DNA of 64,000 nt, taken from the NCBI RefSeq assembly GCF_019969725.1, contig NZ_JAHXYW010000001.1:868001-932000 (forward strand), given 5' to 3'. The translations under genes were made by a program, and so were the position numbers. This document shows, one piece after another, positions 58,634 through 64,000 of this stretch (the first letter of the stretch is position 1; each line of letters begins with the position of its first letter). The DNA is from Neobacillus bataviensis (GTDB lineage Bacteria; Bacillota; Bacilli; Bacillales_B; DSM-18226). The notes beneath the pieces were generated by a model, which was not told the origin of the DNA, searched no databases, and saw only the letters and a list, made by a program, of their open reading frames with translations.

Positions 58634-59358
58634 TAGTTTTTCCCCCTAACTATTGTTCCAATTTTTTCACCCATAACGGCTTTTTTAATATTACCTTTTT
58701 CCATAATCGAGAATACAATAAGCGGAATATCATTATCCATACATAAAGAAGAAGCGGTTGAGTCCATAACTGCTAATCCTTCCTTTAGTACATCAAGGAA
58801 TGATAAATCATCATATTTAACAGCATTTGCATCGATACGCGGGTCTGCAGAATATACTCCATCAACATTATTCTTTGCCATTAAAATAACTTCCGCATCA
58901 ATTTCAGCTGCACGCAGAGCAGCAGTAGTATCTGTTGAGAAATACGGATTTCCTGTGCCTGCTGCAAAAATAACAACCCGTTTTTTCTCCAAATGTCGGA
59001 TTGCCCGGCGTCTAATATACGGCTCAGCAACCTGGCGCATCTCGATTGAAGTTTGCACACGTGATTCAATACCAAGGTGTTCTAAACTGTCTTGAAGCGC
59101 TAATGAATTCATGACAGTAGCCAGCATTCCCATATAATCAGCAGTTGCCCGATCCATCCCCATTTCACTGCCAATTTTACCACGCCAAATGTTGCCGCCG
59201 CCAACTACGACTGCTACTTCAACACCTAATTCTGCTATTTCTTTCACTTGTACTGCGATCGATTTAATAACAGAAGGTTTAATTCCAAAGCTCGATTCAC
59301 CTGCAAGTGCCTCACCGCTTAATTTTAAAACAACGCGTTTGTACTTAGGACCGCTCAT
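58633..59358 (-). CDS. pyrH: UMP kinase
   Basis: 241 residues from the ATG at 59358, with CGGAGG upstream. Amino-acid-kinase fold: [10 protein letters not shown] near 11-20, [10 protein letters not shown] near 52 and [10 protein letters not shown] near 129. Makes UDP; essential. The frame to 59412 has no ribosome site. Confidence 0.97.
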   Translation of the reverse strand: MSGPKYKRVVLKLSGEALAGESSFGIKPSVIKSIAVQVKEIAELGVEVAVVVGGGNIWRGKIGSEMGMDRATADYMGMLATVMNSLALQDSLEHLGIESRVQTSIEMRQVAEPYIRRRAIRHLEKKRVVIFAAGTGNPYFSTDTTAALRAAEIDAEVILMAKNNVDGVYSADPRIDANAVKYDDLSFLDVLKEGLAVMDSTASSLCMDNDIPLIVFSIMEKGNIKKAVMGEKIGTIVRGKN

Positions 59359-59393
59359 ATAAACCTCCGTAATTATGTAAATTAGCTTAATCT

Positions 59394-59426
59394 TTAAAAA
59401 TAGGGAACACAACGTGTCCCCTATTT
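59394..59426 (-). terminator. tsf terminator
   Basis: Thirteen-base stem (59398-59410 with 59414-59426, one G-T pair), T-rich minus-strand tail. Confidence 0.88.
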
Positions 59427-59449
59427 AAAAACTATTTCTGTAACTTTGA

Positions 59450-60334
59450 CTATTGTTTATTAACTTGATTCATAACTTCTTCAGCAAAGTTATCTTCACG
59501 CTTTTCGATGCCTTCTCCTACTTCGTAACGAATGAACTCACGAACAGTAGCACCTTTTGATTCAACAAATTGACGGACCTTTTGGTCAGGGTTCTTAACG
59601 AAAGTTTGGTCAAGTACACAAACATCTTCAAAGTACTTTCCAAGACGGCCTTCAACCATTTTAGCAACAATATTTTCAGGCTTGCCTTCGTTAAGTGCTT
59701 GTTGTGTTAGAACTTGACGCTCGCGCTCAATTTCATCCTGTGAAACTTGGTCACGAGAAACATATTTTGGATTTAATGCAGCAATATGCATGGATACGTC
59801 TTTTGCTGCACTTGCATCAGTTGTACCCTCTAGAACTGTTAATACAGCGATACGGCCGCCCATGTGAAGGTATGCACCAAATGCATCGTTATCTGTTTTT
59901 GATACTAGAGCAAAACGGCGAAGTGAAAGCTTTTCACCAATTTTTGCAATCGCTGCATTGATGTGCTCTTCAACAGTTGTTCCGTTTTCCATTTTTTGAG
60001 CTGTAGCTTCTTCAACAGTAGCTGGCTTGTTTTTAAGAAGGTGTGCAGAAAGCTCTTGAACAAGAGTTTGGAAACCTTCATTTTTCGCAACGAAATCTGT
60101 TTCAGAGTTTACTTCAAGGATAACTGCATCGTTACCTTCCACAGAAATAGCAGCTAATCCTTCAGCAGCAATACGGTCTGCCTTCTTAGCAGCTTTTGAA
60201 ATCCCTTTTTCACGTAACCAATCAATTGCTTGATCCATATCTCCATTAGTTTCTGTTAGCGCGTTTTTACAATCCATCATACCTGCGCCCGTTTTTTCAC
60301 GAAGTTCTTTTACCATTTGAGCAGTAACTGCCAT
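59450..60334 (-). CDS. tsf: Elongation factor Ts
   Basis: 294 residues. The UBA-like N-terminus with [16 protein letters not shown] near 12-27 and the [10 protein letters not shown] core near 80. Nucleotide exchange factor for EF-Tu. The start follows AAAGGAGG. A terminator after rpsB suggests partial read-through or a separate promoter. Confidence 0.98.
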   Translation of the reverse strand: MAVTAQMVKELREKTGAGMMDCKNALTETNGDMDQAIDWLREKGISKAAKKADRIAAEGLAAISVEGNDAVILEVNSETDFVAKNEGFQTLVQELSAHLLKNKPATVEEATAQKMENGTTVEEHINAAIAKIGEKLSLRRFALVSKTDNDAFGAYLHMGGRIAVLTVLEGTTDASAAKDVSMHIAALNPKYVSRDQVSQDEIERERQVLTQQALNEGKPENIVAKMVEGRLGKYFEDVCVLDQTFVKNPDQKVRQFVESKGATVREFIRYEVGEGIEKREDNFAEEVMNQVNKQ

Positions 60335-60408
60335 AATTTATTTCCTCCTTTAATTACTATGTACTATACTCATATCTTAGCCATTCAAACTAAAGATAAA
60401 CATTCTTT

Positions 60409-60447
60409 AAAAAAAGGTGATAAAGGGTCTCCCTCTTATCACCTTTT
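60409..60447 (-). terminator. rpsB terminator/attenuator before tsf
   Basis: Long stem around AAAGGTGATAA with its complement and a seven-T tail on the minus strand. Confidence 0.9.
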
Positions 60448-60467
60448 AATTTGATCACTTCATTTAA

Positions 60468-61316
<849 letters not shown>

Positions 61317-61334
61317 GAGAAAGTTTATTAAAAT

Positions 61335-61364
61335 TAAAAATCCCCGGCAGAGACCGGGAATTTT
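61335..61364 (-). terminator. hslVU-codY terminator
   Basis: Stem AATTCCCGG with CCGGGGATT and a TTTTT tail on the minus strand, just after codY. Confidence 0.9.
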
Positions 61365-61372
61365 TTATCTAT

Positions 61373-62152
61373 TTAATTAGATTTTAATTTATCAAGCTCA
61401 ACAAGAAACTTATCATTTAACACTTTGATGTAAGTTCCTTTCATTCCAAGGGAACGTGATTCAATTACTCCAGCACTTTCAAGCTTTCTTAATGCGTTAA
61501 CAATCACAGAACGAGTAATCCCAACACGATCTGCAATCTTGGAGGCAACTAATAAGCCCTCATGACCATTAAGTTCTTCAAAAATATGTTCAATCGCTTC
61601 AAGCTCACTGTATGATAATGAACTAATCGCCATTTGAACAACAGCTTTACTTCTTGCTTCTTCTTCAATTTCTTGTGATTTTTCATGTAAAATTTCTGTA
61701 CCAACAACAGTTGCACCATATTCTGCAAGAATAAGATCTTCATCATGAAACTTCTCATGTAATCTTGCCAGTATTAAAGTTCCTAGGCGCTCCCCACCAC
61801 CAATAATTGGTACAATCGTGGTTAATCCTTCACGGAATAAATCTCTATTTTCAACTGGGAAAGCAGTATATTGGCTTTCAATATCAAGGTTCGAAGATGT
61901 TTCTTGAAGATTGAATAAGCTGTTTGTATATTCTTCAGGAAATTGACGATCCTCAAACATCTTTTTCATTCTTTCATTTTCAATTTGCTGATAAATCGAA
62001 TAACCCAGAAGCTTTCCGCGACGACTAACGATGTAAACATTTGATTCAATAATTTCACTTAAAATTTCCGACATTTCCTTAAAGTTTACAGGCTTCCCTG
62101 CTGCTTTTTGCAATAAAACATTAATCCTTCTTGTTTTTGTAAGTAAATCCAT
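61373..62152 (-). CDS. codY: Global regulator CodY
   Basis: 259 residues, as in B. subtilis. The GAF domain that senses branched-chain amino acids lies at ~1-155 and the winged helix at ~185-255 ([27 protein letters not shown]). Responds to isoleucine/valine/leucine and GTP and represses stationary-phase genes. Last gene of the hslV-hslU-codY run. Confidence 0.99.
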   Translation of the reverse strand: MDLLTKTRRINVLLQKAAGKPVNFKEMSEILSEIIESNVYIVSRRGKLLGYSIYQQIENERMKKMFEDRQFPEEYTNSLFNLQETSSNLDIESQYTAFPVENRDLFREGLTTIVPIIGGGERLGTLILARLHEKFHDEDLILAEYGATVVGTEILHEKSQEIEEEARSKAVVQMAISSLSYSELEAIEHIFEELNGHEGLLVASKIADRVGITRSVIVNALRKLESAGVIESRSLGMKGTYIKVLNDKFLVELDKLKSN

Positions 62153-62234
62153 CTGTTTCTTCCTCCTAATTAACTACAACCATTATTAAATTTTATTTGT
62201 TAAACGATTATTGCAACATATTAGGCAATTCGTT

Positions 62235-63638
62235 CTAAAGAATAAATTGACTTAAATCTTTATTTTTAGAAATAGCTCCAAGCTTTTCTTCTACATATTG
62301 CGGCGTGATGGTGATTTTCTCCATCGAGATTTCTGGAGCTTCAAACGAAAGGTCTTCTAAAAGCTTCTCTAAAATCGTATGAAGTCTTCTTGCCCCAATA
62401 TTGTCTGTATTTTGATTCACTTCGTAAGCTACTTCGGCTATTCTACGAATAGCATCGTCAGAAAATTCAATTTGTATACCTTCTGTTTCCAATAATGCTT
62501 GATATTGCTTAATTAATGCATTATCTGGCTCAATCAGAATCCGGAAAAAGTCCTCAATCGTTAATTTTGTCAACTCAACGCGGATTGGAAAACGTCCTTG
62601 AAGCTCGGGAATTAAATCTGAAGGCTTTGCCATGTGGAAGGCGCCCGCAGCAATAAATAAAATATGATCGGTTTTAATCGATCCATATTTTGTTACCACA
62701 GTGGATCCTTCAACAACAGGCAAAATATCCCTTTGAACTCCTTCTCGTGATACATCTGCGGAAGATCCCCCTGAATTCTTACTTGCAATTTTGTCGATTT
62801 CATCGATGAAAATAATTCCTGTTTGTTCAGCACGATAAATAGCTTCGGAGGTTACTTCGTCCATATCAATTAGCTTTGAAGCCTCTTCATTTGTTAAGAC
62901 TTTTCTTGCTTCACGAACAGTTAATTTTCTTTTTTTACGTTTCTTCGGCATAAAGCTGCTTAAGGCATCCTGCATATTCATTCCCATTTGTTCGATTCCT
63001 GAGCCTTGAAGCATATCAAACATCGATGGAGCCTGCTCTTCAACTTCAACCGTAACGATTTCTTCCTCAAGCTGTCCGAGTGCCAGCTTTTCTTTCACAA
63101 TTTTCCGCTTTTCTTGATTAGAATAATCTTCTTGTTGATTTTCCTGCTCTCCAGATGAACTTCCGCCTCCGAATAACATTTCCAGAGGATTCTTATAGTT
63201 ATTAGACTTTTTTGCAGAAGGAACAAGCAAATCGACAAGCCTTACATTCGCATTTTCTTCGGCACGTTCTTTTACACTATTCATTCGATCTTCTTTTACC
63301 AAACGGACAGATGTTTCAGCTAAATCGCGGACCATTGATTCCACATCACGGCCGACATAGCCTACTTCGGTAAATTTAGTGGCTTCCACTTTGATAAATG
63401 GTGCACCCACCAATTTAGCGATTCTTCTTGCGATTTCGGTTTTACCAACACCAGTAGGACCAATCATCAAAATGTTTTTAGGAATAATTTCATCACGAAG
63501 CTTTTCATTCAATAAGCCTCGTCTGTATCGGTTCCTTAACGCAACTGCAACTGCCTTCTTAGCATCCTTTTGCCCAATAATATATTGATCCAGTTTTTCA
63601 ACAATTTGTCTAGGGGTTAAATTAGTTGTTCGTCCCAT
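62235..63638 (-). CDS. hslU: ATP-dependent protease ATPase subunit HslU (ClpY)
   Basis: 467 residues. Walker A G-P-T-G-V-G-K-T near 58-65, the pore loop G-Y-V-G-R-D near 90, the I domain from ~110 to 245 and Walker [10 protein letters not shown] near 275; the end L-S-Q-F-I-L inserts into HslV. Unfoldase for HslV. The start follows AAAGGAGAC. Confidence 0.98.
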   Translation of the reverse strand: MGRTTNLTPRQIVEKLDQYIIGQKDAKKAVAVALRNRYRRGLLNEKLRDEIIPKNILMIGPTGVGKTEIARRIAKLVGAPFIKVEATKFTEVGYVGRDVESMVRDLAETSVRLVKEDRMNSVKERAEENANVRLVDLLVPSAKKSNNYKNPLEMLFGGGSSSGEQENQQEDYSNQEKRKIVKEKLALGQLEEEIVTVEVEEQAPSMFDMLQGSGIEQMGMNMQDALSSFMPKKRKKRKLTVREARKVLTNEEASKLIDMDEVTSEAIYRAEQTGIIFIDEIDKIASKNSGGSSADVSREGVQRDILPVVEGSTVVTKYGSIKTDHILFIAAGAFHMAKPSDLIPELQGRFPIRVELTKLTIEDFFRILIEPDNALIKQYQALLETEGIQIEFSDDAIRRIAEVAYEVNQNTDNIGARRLHTILEKLLEDLSFEAPEISMEKITITPQYVEEKLGAISKNKDLSQFIL

Positions 63639-63659
63639 TTATTTCAAGTCTCCTTTCCG

Positions 63660-64000
63660 TTATAGCTCTTCCACGATAATATTGTGGTTCGTGTAAACAC
63701 AAATTTCAGCAGCTATTTCTAAAGAAGCTTTGGCAATTTCTTTTGCAGATAGATGCTCTCCAGCATATTTCTTTAAGGAACGTCCTGCAGATAAAGCGTA
63801 ATTTCCACCCGAGCCTATGGCAAGAATCCCATCATCAGGTTCGATTACTTCTCCAGTTCCTGAAACAAGCAGTAAATTTTCTCGGTCCATGACAATCAGC
63901 ATAGCTTCAAGCTTTCTTAAAATTTTATCGCTTCTCCACTCTTTAGCAAGCTCAACAGCTGCCCTTTGAAGATTGCCGTTAAATTCCTCCAGTTTCCCTT
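63660..64000 (-). CDS. hslV: ATP-dependent protease subunit HslV (ClpQ), C-terminal part, cut by the window edge
   Basis: The last ~113 codons are present, reading from the right edge (first whole codon at 63998) to the stop at 63660. [30 protein letters not shown] and Y-T-N-H-N-I-x-V-E-E-L are typical of HslV. The catalytic N-terminus (Ser or Thr) is outside the window. The ATG at 63902 is internal, not a start. Confidence 0.95.
   Translation of the reverse strand, partial: GKLEEFNGNLQRAAVELAKEWRSDKILRKLEAMLIVMDRENLLLVSGTGEVIEPDDGILAIGSGGNYALSAGRSLKKYAGEHLSAKEIAKASLEIAAEICVYTNHNIIVEEL

Noticed and set aside
63660..63902. 80-codon gene starting at the internal ATG 63902
   Set aside because: The frame is open to the window edge and upstream codons match HslV, so this is part of hslV and not a small gene.

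Overview
The window is a stretch of core chromosome from a low-GC, endospore-forming Bacillaceae, close in gene order to Bacillus subtilis and B. cereus. Spore genes (cotE, spoVS, dpaAB, a spoIIIE-type translocase), PolC, CodY, RNase Y, RNase J2 and the Ric/MiaB pair support this. No rRNA, tRNA, CRISPR array, prophage or intact insertion sequence was seen. Apart from one acetyltransferase near the left edge, every confident gene is on the minus strand, so transcription runs from the right edge to the left.

Right to left (64.0 to 36 kb): hslV (cut by the edge)-hslU-codY; rpsB, tsf, pyrH-frr, uppS-cdsA-dxr-rseP (translation machinery, UMP kinase, isoprenoid and phospholipid synthesis, site-2 protease); polC; then the rimP-nusA-rnpM-ylxQ-infB-ylxP-rbfA-truB-ribF operon, rpsO and pnp (ribosome maturation, translation initiation, RNA decay); ylxY, mlpA, ymxH.

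36 to 25 kb: dpaA-dpaB (dipicolinate synthase, with a sigma-K-like promoter), asd-dapG-dapA (aspartate/diaminopimelate pathway, which also supplies the dipicolinate precursor), rnjB, tepA-ylzJ and the spoIIIE/ftsK gene. 25 to 19.6 kb: a GntR/HutC regulator, a BMP-family lipoprotein and the three remaining parts of a nucleoside-type ABC importer, with related palindromes in front of the regulator and in front of the ATPase. 19.4 to 10.5 kb: ymfF-ymfH (M16 peptidase pair), ymfI (EF-P modification reductase), ymfJ, ymfK, rodZ-like ymfM, pgsA, cinA, recA. 10.3 to 0.9 kb: rny, ymdB, spoVS, korA-korB, miaB-ricA, cotE and a 66-residue unknown gene.

Points where the window departs from the B. subtilis pattern: proS is missing between rseP and polC; korAB occupies the place of tdh-kbl, with a near-consensus cre site on its start region; mutS/mutL do not follow cotE, and the left edge instead holds an acetyltransferase and a probable decayed restriction-specificity remnant. 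A dispersed intergenic dyad element is present in at least three copies, all in one orientation and all just after the end of a transcription unit. I see no evidence of a wholly new defence or metabolic system. The best leads are the dispersed element, the putative NusA-type leader attenuator, the GntR/transporter circuit and the korAB control region.
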